This document shows positions 36,190 to 45,525 of a DNA stretch of 64,000 nt, piece after piece. Source of the DNA: an uncultured Actinomycetes bacterium (GTDB lineage: Bacteria; Actinomycetota; Actinomycetes; Mycobacteriales; Nakamurellaceae); the NCBI GenBank assembly GCA_937926105.1, contig CALANS010000175.1, positions 62,001 through 126,000 of the forward strand, in the 5' to 3' direction. The number at the start of each line of letters is the position of its first letter. Positions within the stretch are counted from its first letter, which is position 1. Position numbers and translations under genes: made by a program. The notes under the pieces are model-generated. The model searched no databases, had not been told where the DNA came from, and was given only the letters and a program-made list of their open reading frames with translations.

Positions 36190-36782
36190 TCCTGGTTCTC
36201 CTCGTGTTGGAGCGCTCGGCCAAGCACCCGGCTGACGGTGGCCGCCGGCAGCGCCAGCCCGAGCGCGCGGTGCAGCACCACGCCGTCGAGCGCGGCGGCC
36301 AGCACCCCGGCGGTGCCTGCAGGGTCGGGCACCTGCCGGTCGCGCAGCACCGCGGCCAGCTCATCCCGGAAGTCGGCTACCACCGCCATGAGGCCCTCGC
36401 GGAGCGTGTCGTCCCGGCCGGCGGCCAGGTACGTCTCGACCATCAGGAGGGAGAACGGATCCCGGCCGCTGTAACTGTCCAGCGCCGAGAACAGCTGGTT
36501 CAGCACCTGACGAGCGGTGCGGGCATCGTGCAACTGGGCTCCCATACCGCCGATGACGGCCCGGATCGCATCCAGCGCGGCGCGGGACAGCAGCGCCTGC
36601 ACGGAACCGAAGTGATAGTGCACCAAACCCGGTGTGACGCCGGCCTGTTCGGCGATCATCCGGGTGCTGACTGCCCCCCAGCCATGCCGGGGGATGAGCT
36701 CAGCGGCGGCCTGCAGCAGTCGTGCGCGTACGTCGGCGCTGCGCGAGTCCGGGCCGGGAGTGCTGCGGGTGTGTCCGGGCAT
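36186..36782 (-). CDS. TetR-family regulator of the fused monooxygenase
   Basis: 198 residues. HTH: RARLLQAAAELIPRHGWGAVSTRMIAEQAGVTPGLVHYHFGSVQALL, then a helical ligand domain. The ATG at 36782 has AAGGAG 7 bp upstream; the frame reaching 36884 is not needed. Translation is coupled to the downstream monooxygenase, so it probably autoregulates that pair. Confidence 0.92.
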   Translation of the reverse strand: MPGHTRSTPGPDSRSADVRARLLQAAAELIPRHGWGAVSTRMIAEQAGVTPGLVHYHFGSVQALLSRAALDAIRAVIGGMGAQLHDARTARQVLNQLFSALDSYSGRDPFSLLMVETYLAAGRDDTLREGLMAVVADFRDELAAVLRDRQVPDPAGTAGVLAAALDGVVLHRALGLALPAATVSRVLGRALQHEENQE

Positions 36783-36838
36783 GGCAGCTCCTTGGATGTC
36801 GTGGCCGTGTCTCGGCCGAGCGTCGTGGCTGGTTGGCT

Positions 36839-36930
36839 TGGTCATTCGACTGAGGTGAATGCCTAGGGCAGCCAGCTTGGACAAACAGCTTGGGCAGGCA
36901 GCTTGGACAATCAGCTTGGGCGAATGACCA
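36839..36930. promoter_or_regulatory. Dyads and 13-bp tandem repeats upstream of the TetR gene
   Basis: A CATTC-N9-GAATG dyad (36843-36861) fits a TetR operator. TGGTCATTCG (36839-36848) recurs inverted as CGAATGACCA (36921-36930). Between them lie four exact-period 13-bp repeats starting with CAGCTTGG at 36873, 36886, 36899 and 36912, alternately followed by ACAA and GC(A/G)(A/G). Confidence 0.6.
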
Positions 36931-36994
36931 ATGTCAGAGTAGCGCCGATTCGGCGGTCAGGCAACCGCGGCCCGCCGGATGATCCGGTGTCGGA

Positions 36995-37732
36995 TCAGAG
37001 CGCGTCGCGCGTCCGGGCCGCCGGGCCGTCCTGACGTGCTGGGCTGTCCTGACTGGTCAGTGCTGCCATGACGGCCCGCTGTGCGCGCCCGAGGTGCTCG
37101 CGCATCACGGCTTCTGCCCGATCGGCGTCGCCCTTGGAGACTGCGGTGACGATTGAGGCGTGCGCCCTGCAGGTGCGGGAACTCTCGCCCTGGACGACCG
37201 CGGAGGAGCGCGCCTGGACCGCCTCGATCTGCCGGACGGTGCGCTCCACCAGCTCGGCGATCACCGGATTGCCGGCGAGCGCCGTGATCTCACGGTGGAA
37301 GTCCGCGTCCATCGGCGGCTCATGCGCCGGACGGCCGTGGGCAAGCGCCTGCTGCTGCCGGCGGACGATCTCCCGGACGGTCCCCAGGGCCGCCTTGGCT
37401 GGGCGCTGCTCGGCGGCCTTGCGGACCGCATAGCACTCCAAGACGGTGCGGGTCTCGTACAACTGGGCGACCTCGTTCGAGGAGATGGAGACGACCTCGG
37501 CGCCGCGCCGCGGGTACACCTTGACCAGACCGTCGTGCTCGAGCTTGCGGATGGCCTCCCGGACCGGCGTGGTCGAGCAGCCGAAGTGCGCGGCGAGTGG
37601 GATCTCGCGCAATCGGAAACCGGCTGGCAGCGCCCCGCTGGCGATCGCGGTGCCGAGCGAGCTGTGGATCCCGTCCACCAGCGACGTAGCGGCGGCGGGG
37701 ATCGCTGGGCCCAACACGGAGAGGTCGCTCAT
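36995..37732 (-). CDS. GntR/FCD-family regulator
   Basis: 245 residues. GntR wHTH (LGTAIASGALPAGFRLREIPLAAHFGCSTTPVREAIRKLEHDGLVKVYPRRGAEVV) followed by an FCD ligand domain (VLECYAVRKAAEQ, DADFHREITALAGNPVI, HASIVTAVSKGDADRAEAVMREHL). Lies after the creatininase gene on the same strand. Likely controls that gene and the divergent ABC/amidohydrolase genes through the dyad at 38783-38818. Confidence 0.92.
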   Translation of the reverse strand: MSDLSVLGPAIPAAATSLVDGIHSSLGTAIASGALPAGFRLREIPLAAHFGCSTTPVREAIRKLEHDGLVKVYPRRGAEVVSISSNEVAQLYETRTVLECYAVRKAAEQRPAKAALGTVREIVRRQQQALAHGRPAHEPPMDADFHREITALAGNPVIAELVERTVRQIEAVQARSSAVVQGESSRTCRAHASIVTAVSKGDADRAEAVMREHLGRAQRAVMAALTSQDSPARQDGPAARTRDAL

Positions 37733-37823
37733 CTGGGTATTGTGCACAGCGCGCGTCCCGTCGGCCGGCGGTGGTCGGTCCGCACGGCGTCGGTCAGGAG
37801 GGCGGGCGTCGGGCGTGGCGTGG

Positions 37824-38585
37824 TCATCGAGCCGCGTGGTGGAACTCGACCACGAACTCGGCCAAGCGCTCCGCGACGGCGGCCAGCACGCGTTCCCCGA
37901 TCGCCGGATCGGCCCGGCGGGCGTCGTCGGTTCGACCGTCGCTGAGTTCCCAGACACCGCCGCGCCGGACCGCCGCACCGGGGATGGCGATCTCCGCCAG
38001 CGGCTGCAGCTTCTGCTCAGCCTCCGGCAGCCGGTCGGTTCGGACCAGGTCCGGCCGCAGCGCCATCAGACACGAGGTCTCGAAGCCGCCCGCGTGCCCT
38101 GGTACCGGTCCTACGTCCAGGTTCAGCCCGCGCAGGGCGTCCGCCGCGCACGTCCAATAGGAGGTCCCGCCCGCCAGCACATCGAGCCCGAGCCCGAACA
38201 CCAGCCGATCACCAACCTCGCGGACCGGCCCGTCGTTGCCGCCGTGCCCGTTGAGGAACAGGATCCGGCGGAATCCGTCCAGCGCCAGGCTGCGACCGAT
38301 TCCGGTCAGCACGTCGAGATACACCGGCAGGTCGATGCTGATGGTGCCGCCGAAGGGCAGGTGATGGTGCGCGAAGCCGAACGGCAGCGCCGGGGTGACC
38401 ACCACGGGGACTCGCTCAGACGCAATTTGCGCCGAGCGGTCCGCCAGGTGACACACGACGGCGGTGTCGACACATACCGGAAGGTGCGGGCCGTGCTGCT
38501 CGGTCGACCCCAGTGGAACGATGGCGGTCGCATCCGGTGCAAGGCGGCGGAGGTCGTCGCGTGTCAGTTCGTCGAAGCGAATCAT
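37824..38585 (-). CDS. Creatininase-family amidohydrolase
   Basis: 253 residues. Metal ligands in VPLGSTEQHGPHLPVCVDTAVV, HHHLPFGGTI and FLNGHGGNDG, plus the family Glu in GHAGGFETSCLM. This family includes creatinine amidohydrolase and other cyclic-amide hydrolases such as the mycofactocin and FAPy proteins. In this cluster, with an N-carbamoylsarcosine-amidase-like hydrolase and a peptide-type importer, a creatinine- or hydantoin-like substrate is plausible. Confidence 0.9.
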   Translation of the reverse strand: MIRFDELTRDDLRRLAPDATAIVPLGSTEQHGPHLPVCVDTAVVCHLADRSAQIASERVPVVVTPALPFGFAHHHLPFGGTISIDLPVYLDVLTGIGRSLALDGFRRILFLNGHGGNDGPVREVGDRLVFGLGLDVLAGGTSYWTCAADALRGLNLDVGPVPGHAGGFETSCLMALRPDLVRTDRLPEAEQKLQPLAEIAIPGAAVRRGGVWELSDGRTDDARRADPAIGERVLAAVAERLAEFVVEFHHAAR

Positions 38586-38924
38586 CGATGGGCCAATCCG
38601 GAGTCGATATTGACGGTGGCGCCGAATGTCTCGCTCACGTCACCCTGGACCAACGCCTGCATTTCCGTGGAGCTGACACCGCGGCGCTGACGTCTGAGAG
38701 GGACCATACACCCCGCGCCGCCCGGCCGGTCGCCTATCGATCTGACATCACGCGTTATGCAGAATGTCCAATCGGAATCCATTGACAAGGCCCTGTAGAC
38801 GTCCCTACAGTCTTGTCAGCCAGCAGATCCTAGATTCCATCAGGTGGCACACGTCCATCGCGGCCGGAACCGGGCGCCGCGGTGGCTCGGTCTCCCATCG
38901 GATGACGAAACGAGGGCCAGGATA
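38586..38924. other. Divergent control region creatininase / ABC operon
   Basis: About 340 bp with a strong sigma-70-like promoter and overlapping dyad (38782-38819, described separately). A 68-codon minus-strand frame (38788-38582) overlaps the creatininase start by ATGA, but shows no recognisable domain. It could be a short leader peptide; I do not call it a gene. Confidence 0.4.
38782..38819 (+). promoter_or_regulatory. Promoter with overlapping GntR-type operator
   Basis: TTGACA (38782-38787), 18-bp spacer, TACAGT (38806-38811). Inside it a perfect CTGTAG-N6-CTACAG dyad (38793-38810) is framed by TGACAAG (38783-38789) and CTTGTCA (38812-38818). This is typical of repression by a dimeric regulator, here most likely the adjacent GntR protein acting on the ABC operon. 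Confidence 0.7.
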
Positions 38925-41093
38925 GTGATTGCGCGCGCGCCCGAGACGACGAGCAGCGCCGTGCCGGTCGCGGAGACCCAGCCGTCGGCCGGTACTGGCC
39001 GGTCGTCGGACCGCCCTCTGCTGTCCATTCGGGACCTGGTCGTCGAATTCTCGACGCCCGGCGGCGTCGTCCGGGTCGTCGACGAGGTCAGCTACGACGT
39101 CTTCGCCGGCGAGACCCTCGGCGTGGTGGGAGAAAGTGGCAGTGGCAAGACGGTGACCGTGCTGGCGGCCATGGGGCTGCTGCCGCGCCGCCGGCTGCAC
39201 GCGGTGCGCGGCCAGGTGATCTACGACGGCGATGACCTGCTGTCCATGCCGGCCGAGCAGCTCCGGGCGGTGCGGGGCAGCGACATTGCCATGGTCTTCC
39301 AGGATCCAATCTCCGCGCTGAACCCGGTTCAGCGCATCGGCGACCAGATCGCCGAGGCGGTCGAGCTGCACGAGCGGGTGGGCAGCAGGGCGGCCCGTAG
39401 CCGGGCGGTTGAGTTGCTCGGCCTGGTCGGTGTCCCGCAACCGGCACTGCGCGCGGACCAGTTCCCGCACCAGTTCTCCGGGGGGATGTGCCAGCGCGCG
39501 ATGATCGCCATGGCCATCGCGAACCGGCCCAAGGTCCTGATCGCGGACGAACCGACGACTGCCGTGGACGTGAGCGTGCAGGCTCAGCTGCTCGAGGTGC
39601 TGCGGGTGGCCCAGCGCGAGACCGGAGCCGCCATCGTGCTGATCTCGCACGACCTGGGCGTCATCGCCGAGACGGCCGACCGGCTGTGCGTGATGTACGC
39701 CGGTCGGGTGGTGGAAAGCGGCACGGTGCCCGAGGTGTTCGCCCGCCCGCGCCACCCGTACACGATCGGCCTGCTGTCCTGCATCCCCCGACTGGACCGG
39801 GAGGTGTCCAGCCTGGAACCCATTCCGGGTCAACCCCCGGATCCGGCCAGGCTGCCGGCGGGGTGCGCGTTCCACCCGAGGTGCGCCCTGGCGGCGGGGC
39901 GGCCTGCGTGTGTCGAACGACGACCAGGTCCGGCCGAATGGTCGCAAGGCGGGCGGCGCAGTGCTTGCCACTTCGCGGATGAGCTGCCGCAGTTGGTGGA
40001 TCCTGATGCGGGCGAGCGGCACGGCGCCGCCTTGACGGTTCCAGCCGGCGATCTCGCGCCCGCCGATCCGCATGCTGGCGACGGTTCGGCGATGCTGTCG
40101 GTGCGTGGGCTCGTCAAGCAGTTTCCCATTCGCAAGGGTGTGCTGTCCGCCACCCGCGGATGGGTGCACGCCGTCGACGACGTCTCGTTCTCGATCCCGG
40201 CCGGCCAGACGCTCGGCCTGGTGGGGGAGTCCGGATGTGGCAAGTCGACCACGGCGCGGCTGCTGATCCGGTTGGACGATCCGACCGCAGGCACCGTCAT
40301 GGTCGGTGGCACGGATGTCGCGGCTGCCGGGCGGTCCGCGCTCCGCCGGGTCCGGCAACGGGTCCAGATGGTCTTCCAAGATCCGTACGGGTCGCTCAAT
40401 CCGACGCTGACCGTGGGGGACAACGTGGCAGAGCCGCTGCGGGTGGCGGGCGGCGTCACTCGCGCGCGTCGCGCCGCCCGGGCGGACGAGCTGCTGGGTC
40501 GAGTCGGCCTGAACGCCGGTCATGCCGCGCGATACCCGCATGAGCTGTCCGGTGGACAGCGCCAACGCGTGGCGATCGCCCGGGCGCTCGCGCTGCGCCC
40601 GGACCTGCTGCTGCTCGACGAGCCGGTGTCCGCCTTGGACGTATCGGTGCAGGCGCAGGTGCTCAACCTGCTCAACGAGCTGAAGGCGGAGTTCGGCCTG
40701 GCGTACCTGCTGGTGAGCCACGACCTGTCGGTGGTCAGGTACATGAGCGACCGGGTCGCAGTGATGTATCTGGGAAAGATCGTGGAGATCGGGCCTGCTG
40801 CCGAGGTATTCGGCGCCCCGGCGCATCCGTACACCCGCGCGCTGCTGGCGTCGGTTCCGCAGCCGCGTCCGCGGGAGCCGGGGCAGGACTATCGCGCGCC
40901 GCTGCGCGGTGAGGTGCCCAGTCCGGCCGACCCGCCCTCGGGCTGCCGGTTCCGCACCAGGTGCCCGCTGGCGGCCGAGATCTGCGCCACGCAGGAGCCG
41001 GCCCTGATGGTCCGTCCGGCGGACGGAGTGGAGCACGGACGAACCGCCATGGTCGCCTGTCACTTCGCGGGCGCGCCGGTGCTGGGCCGATGA
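38925..41093 (+). CDS. Peptide/opine-type ABC transporter, fused ATPases (DppD-DppF)
   Basis: 722 residues with two complete ATP-binding halves: Walker A VVGESGSGKTVTVLA and VGESGCGKSTTARLL, signatures QFSGGMCQRAMIAMAIA and ELSGGQRQRVAIARALA, plus two oligopeptide_C tails with RLPAGCAFHPRCALA and PPSGCRFRTRCPLA. A GsiA-type single-chain pair. GTG at 38925 is preferred (AGGATA upstream); a GTG at 38844, close to the predicted transcription start, remains possible. First gene of the ATPase-permease-permease-binding-protein-hydrolase operon. Confidence 0.92.
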   Translation: MIARAPETTSSAVPVAETQPSAGTGRSSDRPLLSIRDLVVEFSTPGGVVRVVDEVSYDVFAGETLGVVGESGSGKTVTVLAAMGLLPRRRLHAVRGQVIYDGDDLLSMPAEQLRAVRGSDIAMVFQDPISALNPVQRIGDQIAEAVELHERVGSRAARSRAVELLGLVGVPQPALRADQFPHQFSGGMCQRAMIAMAIANRPKVLIADEPTTAVDVSVQAQLLEVLRVAQRETGAAIVLISHDLGVIAETADRLCVMYAGRVVESGTVPEVFARPRHPYTIGLLSCIPRLDREVSSLEPIPGQPPDPARLPAGCAFHPRCALAAGRPACVERRPGPAEWSQGGRRSACHFADELPQLVDPDAGERHGAALTVPAGDLAPADPHAGDGSAMLSVRGLVKQFPIRKGVLSATRGWVHAVDDVSFSIPAGQTLGLVGESGCGKSTTARLLIRLDDPTAGTVMVGGTDVAAAGRSALRRVRQRVQMVFQDPYGSLNPTLTVGDNVAEPLRVAGGVTRARRAARADELLGRVGLNAGHAARYPHELSGGQRQRVAIARALALRPDLLLLDEPVSALDVSVQAQVLNLLNELKAEFGLAYLLVSHDLSVVRYMSDRVAVMYLGKIVEIGPAAEVFGAPAHPYTRALLASVPQPRPREPGQDYRAPLRGEVPSPADPPSGCRFRTRCPLAAEICATQEPALMVRPADGVEHGRTAMVACHFAGAPVLGR

Positions 41094-42001
41094 GTACGCC
41101 GAGCACCGAACCGGCAACCGTGGCGGCCGAAAGGGTCCGCAGGGACGGGGGAGTAGTCGCCCGGGCGCGCCGGTTTGCCGGGGATCGGGTCGCGCTGGGC
41201 AGCCTGGTGATCCTGCTGGTGCTGCTGGTCGCGTCCGGCCTGCTCGAGTGGTTACGGCCGCAGTCCGCCACCCAGACCAGCGCAGACCTGCTGCGCGCTC
41301 CCAGCTTCGATCATCTGCTCGGCACCGACGAGCTGGGACGCGACCTCGGACTCCGGCTGCTCGTGGGGGCGCGGTCCTCGCTGGAGGTCGCCTTCGGCTC
41401 CGCCCTGTTCGGCTTGCTCATCGGGGTGGCGGTCGGGCTGGTCGGTGGCTACTTCGGCCGCTGGATCGACGCGGTGTTCATGCGGATGATGGACCTGCTG
41501 CTGGCGGTGCCGATGCTGCTGGTCGCGTTGGTGGTGGTGGTGATGCTCGGGCCGAGCAGCATCAACGTGGTGGTGGCGATCGGGGTGGCCAGCGTGCCGC
41601 TGTTCGCCAGGCTGGCCCGCGCCAGCGTGCTGGAGGTCAGGGAGCGGGACTACGTCGCCGCCGCCAAGGCGATGGGAGCCGGCAGCCCGGACGTGATGGT
41701 CAAGACCATCCTGCCGAACATCGTCGGTCCGATCATCGTGCAGTTCGTGGTGACATCGGCGAGCGCGGTGGTGGTCGCCGCGAGCCTCAGCTTCCTGGGT
41801 CTCGGGGTGCCTCCGCCCGCACCGACCTGGGGCGCGATGCTGCACCAGGCACAATCGTTCCTGTTCGACAACCCTTGGTACGGCGTCTTTCCCGGTATTG
41901 CGTTGGCCATCACCGTGCTGCTGCTGGATCGGATCGGTAAGGGTCTGGAGCGCGCGTTCGGCACCAGGGGAGCGCTGGACGCGATGGCGGGGAGCAGCTG
42001 A
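41090..42001 (+). CDS. ABC permease, DppC-like
   Basis: 303 residues. Starts with a soluble leader, then DRVALGSLVILLVLLVASGL. HLLGTDELGRDLGLRLLVGARSSLEVAFG is the DppC signature and DYVAAAKAMGAGSPDVMVKTILPNIVGPIIV the EAA loop. ATGA overlap with the ATPase gene and one-base overlap with the next. Confidence 0.93.
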   Translation: MSTPSTEPATVAAERVRRDGGVVARARRFAGDRVALGSLVILLVLLVASGLLEWLRPQSATQTSADLLRAPSFDHLLGTDELGRDLGLRLLVGARSSLEVAFGSALFGLLIGVAVGLVGGYFGRWIDAVFMRMMDLLLAVPMLLVALVVVVMLGPSSINVVVAIGVASVPLFARLARASVLEVRERDYVAAAKAMGAGSPDVMVKTILPNIVGPIIVQFVVTSASAVVVAASLSFLGLGVPPPAPTWGAMLHQAQSFLFDNPWYGVFPGIALAITVLLLDRIGKGLERAFGTRGALDAMAGSS

Positions 42002-42948
42002 TGCGCGCCTACCTGCTGCGACGCCTCGTGCAGTTCGTCCCGGTGCTGGCACTGGCGACCGTAGTGATCTGGGCGATGATCTACGCGCTGCCCGGCAATC
42101 CTGCGCTGGTGGTCGGGGGAACCGACGCGACCCCGGAACAGCTCGCCGCGATCACTGCCAGAATGGGCCTGGACCGGCCACTGCCCGCCCAGTTCGCCAC
42201 CTGGCTCGGTCATGCCGTTCGCGGTGACATGGGTTCGTCGTTCATCTCCGGACGCTCCGTCACCTCCCTGATCGCCGATCGATTGCCCGCGACGGTCCAG
42301 CTTGCGGTGCTCGCGATGGTGGTGGTGATCCTGGTCGGGGTGCCGCTGGGCATGGCCGCCGCGCTGGCCCCGCGGAGCTGGCTGGGCAGACTGGTCAACG
42401 TGGTGCTGGCCTTCGGCCTGGCGGTGCCCACGTTCTGGCTCGGCATCCTGCTCATCCTGGCGCTCAGCATCCAATTCAATCTGCTGCCAGCCGCGTCGGT
42501 GTTCGTGCCGATCTGGCAGGACCCGTTCGCAGCGCTGCAGAACACGGTGCTGCCGGCCCTCGCCCTCGGCATTCCGCCGGCGACCATCACGGCCCGCTTC
42601 GTGGCGGCGTCGATGTCGGACGTGATGGAGCGGGATTTCGTCCGCACTGCCAGGGCCAAGGGCGCCAGCGAGCGAGTGGTGGTGGTGCGGCATGCCCTGC
42701 GCAACGCGCTGCTTCCGGCGGTGACCATGACCGGCGTCCAGCTCGGGCACCTGCTGGGCGGAGCCATCGTTGTCGAGGTGGTCTTCACCTATCCCGGGCT
42801 GGGGCGACTGCTGTACTCCGCCCTCAGCTCGCGCGACTACGCGCTGATCCAGGGCATCGTGCTGCTGGCGGTGCTGATCTTCTTGGTGCTGAACATGGCC
42901 ATCGACATTCTGTATGCCTATCTCGATCCCCGCATCCGCATGGGCTAG
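42001..42948 (+). CDS. ABC permease, DppB-like
   Basis: 315 residues: MRAYLLRRLVQFVPVLALATVVIWAMIYALPGNPA at the N-terminus, GRSVTSLIADRLPATVQLAV, and the EAA loop DFVRTARAKGASERVVVVRHALRNALLP. Forms the pore with the DppC-like protein. Order here is C then B, the reverse of most dpp operons. Confidence 0.93.
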   Translation: MRAYLLRRLVQFVPVLALATVVIWAMIYALPGNPALVVGGTDATPEQLAAITARMGLDRPLPAQFATWLGHAVRGDMGSSFISGRSVTSLIADRLPATVQLAVLAMVVVILVGVPLGMAAALAPRSWLGRLVNVVLAFGLAVPTFWLGILLILALSIQFNLLPAASVFVPIWQDPFAALQNTVLPALALGIPPATITARFVAASMSDVMERDFVRTARAKGASERVVVVRHALRNALLPAVTMTGVQLGHLLGGAIVVEVVFTYPGLGRLLYSALSSRDYALIQGIVLLAVLIFLVLNMAIDILYAYLDPRIRMG

Positions 42949-43015
42949 CGCTACGCCCGTCACGGCCGCGCCACGTTACCGACGGCCGCATCCACCGCAC
43001 ACAAAGGAGAACATC

Positions 43016-44707
43016 ATGAGCAATCACGTTGGACCCGAGGGGAATGAGACGTCGGGTGCAGTGCTGGGTAGGAGCATCGGCCGGCGGACGCTGATCAGGG
43101 CGCTGGCGCTCGGCGGTGGGTCACTGGCGTTGGGCGCCAGCCTGATCGGCTGCTCCAGCGATGCCGCGGGCGCCCCGAGCGGCAGTTCCTCCCCGGGCGG
43201 GACGGGTGGCGCCAGCACCCCACCGGCGGGCACCGGAGGGACGAGTGGCGGCGCCAGCGCTCCCGCCGGCGGCACGCCGACGATGGGGGGCAAGCTGACC
43301 ATCGGCATCGCGTCCAGCCTGGCCGATTTCGACCCCTACAACCATCTCGCGGTGAACTTCCCGATGATGGCGACGTTGTACTCGTACCTGATCACCTACG
43401 ACGACGACTACCAGCCCCACCCCGACCTGGCCACGAAGTGGACCATCGCCGACGACCACCTGTCCGCGACCATCACCTTGCGCGACACCGTGTTCCACGA
43501 CGGTTCCCCCGTCACCGGCCAGGACGTGGTCGCGGGGATCACCAGGGCGCTCGACCCGAAGCTGGGTCTGAGCGAGGCGGCCACCGCGTCCATCATCAAG
43601 ACCGCGACCGCCCCCGACGAGCACACGGTCAAGCTGGAGTTCACCGGACCGACCGCCGAGTCGCGCATTCTGGACTTCATGTACTGGTTCCCGGTGGTTC
43701 AGGCGTCCAAGAACACCCCGGAGCAGCTCAAGCAGACCGGAGCCGGATCCGGGCCGTTCATGCTGGACTCCTACTCGCCGGGAGACAGCCTGGTACTGAA
43801 GAAGAACCCGCACTACTACGACAGCCCCAAGCCGTATCTGGACGAGTTGCAATTTCGCTTCTTCGACACCAAGGACGCCTTGGTTTCCGCACTGCGCGGC
43901 GGCAGCGTGGACGGCGCGCTCGCCGTGGATGCCCGGTATAACAACCAGCTCAAGGATCAGTACACGGTCGTGCAGGGGGCGCCCGGCGCGCTGATCACGC
44001 TATTCCGACTCAACCCGTTGCAGGCGCCGTTTGACAACAAGCTGGTGCGGCAGGCGGTCGCCCGGTCGATCGATCGCGAGCGGTTGATCAAGGAGGTGCA
44101 GGGTGGGCTCGGACAGCCGGTCTACACCAGCTTCCCGCCGAACTCGGCCGGGTTCGATGCCGCGCTGTTGCAGAAGTACGGATTCGACCTGGACGCGGCG
44201 AAGGCACTGCTGGAGCAGTCGGGCGGTGGCAAGAGCGCGAAGGTGATCGTCGACTCCGCCGACCAGGCGACGACCAGCGCGCTGCTGATCATCAAGGAGG
44301 ATCTCGCGAAGATCGGCTTCGAGCTGACCCTGGACCCGATGGACGCCACCACTGTCAACGCCAAGTACCTGGAGGGCTCGGAGCAGTGCGTGATCAGGGC
44401 GTCGTCCAACGCCTACAGCAGCCCGACCGGAATCACCCAGGACTCGGGCTTCCGGCTGGCCAACAACGCGCTGTGGAAGGACCAGATCCCCCAGGACTAC
44501 CAGGACGCCATCGCGGCGCTGACCGCGGCGGCCACTCCCGAGGCGGTGCAGGCAGCCACCGCCCAGCTGAACACCGTGTTGACCGACGAGTCGTGGGCGA
44601 TCGGCATGTACACCCAGGTCAACCTCAGCGCGATGGACAGCAAGATCAAGGGCTTTACGCGCTCGCCGGCCGACCACCCGGTCTTCACCGAGGTGTACGT
44701 GGCCTGA
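43016..44707 (+). CDS. Tat-exported substrate-binding lipoprotein (SBP_bac_5)
   Basis: 563 residues. Twin-arginine signal GRRTLIRALALGGGSLALGA with lipobox SLIGC at Cys 46, then a ~45-residue Gly/Ser/Pro/Thr linker. The solute-binding domain has KLTIGIASSLADFDPYNH, TWTIxx-like FHDGSPVTGQDVV and VRQAVARSIDRERLI. Strong AAAGGAGA ribosome-binding site. Captures the oligopeptide-like or small amide substrate for the importer. Confidence 0.93.
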   Translation: MSNHVGPEGNETSGAVLGRSIGRRTLIRALALGGGSLALGASLIGCSSDAAGAPSGSSSPGGTGGASTPPAGTGGTSGGASAPAGGTPTMGGKLTIGIASSLADFDPYNHLAVNFPMMATLYSYLITYDDDYQPHPDLATKWTIADDHLSATITLRDTVFHDGSPVTGQDVVAGITRALDPKLGLSEAATASIIKTATAPDEHTVKLEFTGPTAESRILDFMYWFPVVQASKNTPEQLKQTGAGSGPFMLDSYSPGDSLVLKKNPHYYDSPKPYLDELQFRFFDTKDALVSALRGGSVDGALAVDARYNNQLKDQYTVVQGAPGALITLFRLNPLQAPFDNKLVRQAVARSIDRERLIKEVQGGLGQPVYTSFPPNSAGFDAALLQKYGFDLDAAKALLEQSGGGKSAKVIVDSADQATTSALLIIKEDLAKIGFELTLDPMDATTVNAKYLEGSEQCVIRASSNAYSSPTGITQDSGFRLANNALWKDQIPQDYQDAIAALTAAATPEAVQAATAQLNTVLTDESWAIGMYTQVNLSAMDSKIKGFTRSPADHPVFTEVYVA

Positions 44708-44734
44708 CCGGGCCGACTGAGGAAGGGTCGCACG

Positions 44735-45436
44735 ATGGCCAGACAGCGTGAACCGTCCTTCGGATCTCCTGATCTCCGCATGCCCGAGCAGTTGCGCGGG
44801 CCGCTGCGAGAGCATCTCGACCACCTGCGCCGGCAGTACCAGCAGCGCGGCTGGGCCGGTCGGGTGGGCTTCGGGCAGCGGCCCGCCCTGGTGGTGATCG
44901 ACATGGCCGGCTACTGGACCCGGCCGGACACCGCGCTCGGCTCGGATGTCCAGTCGGTGCTGGATGGGTGCCTGATCGTGTTGGCGGCGGCCAGGGCAGC
45001 GGGAGTTCCGGTGTACTTCACCACCTATGCCGTTGATCCCGCGCATCCGCCGAGCCCGCACGACCGGAAGCTGGTCCGGCGCGACGAGCCGGGCGACGAG
45101 CAGCTGTTCGAGCTGGACCCCCGACTGGCGCGTCGGGCCGACGAGAAGATCATCCGCAAGCGCTATGCATCGGCGTTCAAGGGCACCAACTTCCACGAGA
45201 TGCTCACCGCGCAGGGCATCGACACGGTGATCGTCACCGGAATCAGCACCAGCCACTGTGTGTACGCGACCTGCCGGGATGCCACCGACAGCTTCCGGGT
45301 GATCGTGCCGCGGGAGGCGGTCGGTGAGCGCTGCGAACTGTTCCACGAGGTGAACCTGCTGGACATCGATATCGACCTTGGTGACGTGTTGCCGGTAGGC
45401 GAGGTGGTCGCCGCGTTGGGCAGCTTGGGCAGGTGA
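44735..45436 (+). CDS. Isochorismatase-fold cysteine hydrolase, N-carbamoylsarcosine amidase-like
   Basis: 233 residues. Catalytic triad visible as Asp in ALVVIDMAGYW, Lys in KIIRKRYASAF and Cys in GISTSHCVYATCRDATD. The long N-terminal helix and RKRYASAFKGTNFHEML follow N-carbamoylsarcosine amidohydrolases. With the divergent creatininase it could act on an N-carbamoyl intermediate. GGAAGGG ribosome-binding site; last gene of the operon. Confidence 0.85.
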   Translation: MARQREPSFGSPDLRMPEQLRGPLREHLDHLRRQYQQRGWAGRVGFGQRPALVVIDMAGYWTRPDTALGSDVQSVLDGCLIVLAAARAAGVPVYFTTYAVDPAHPPSPHDRKLVRRDEPGDEQLFELDPRLARRADEKIIRKRYASAFKGTNFHEMLTAQGIDTVIVTGISTSHCVYATCRDATDSFRVIVPREAVGERCELFHEVNLLDIDIDLGDVLPVGEVVAALGSLGR

Positions 45437-45525
45437 TGTGAGGCGGCGGTAACGAGATCCGCCGGCACGGTGACTCCGGAGCGGTCCGCAGAGGGTCGGG
45501 TGCCGGTCATGGCAGAGTGAACGTC

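Noticed and set aside
38582..38788. 68-codon minus-strand frame overlapping the creatininase start by ATGA
   Set aside because: No recognisable domain and no clear ribosome-binding site; kept only as a possible leader peptide.
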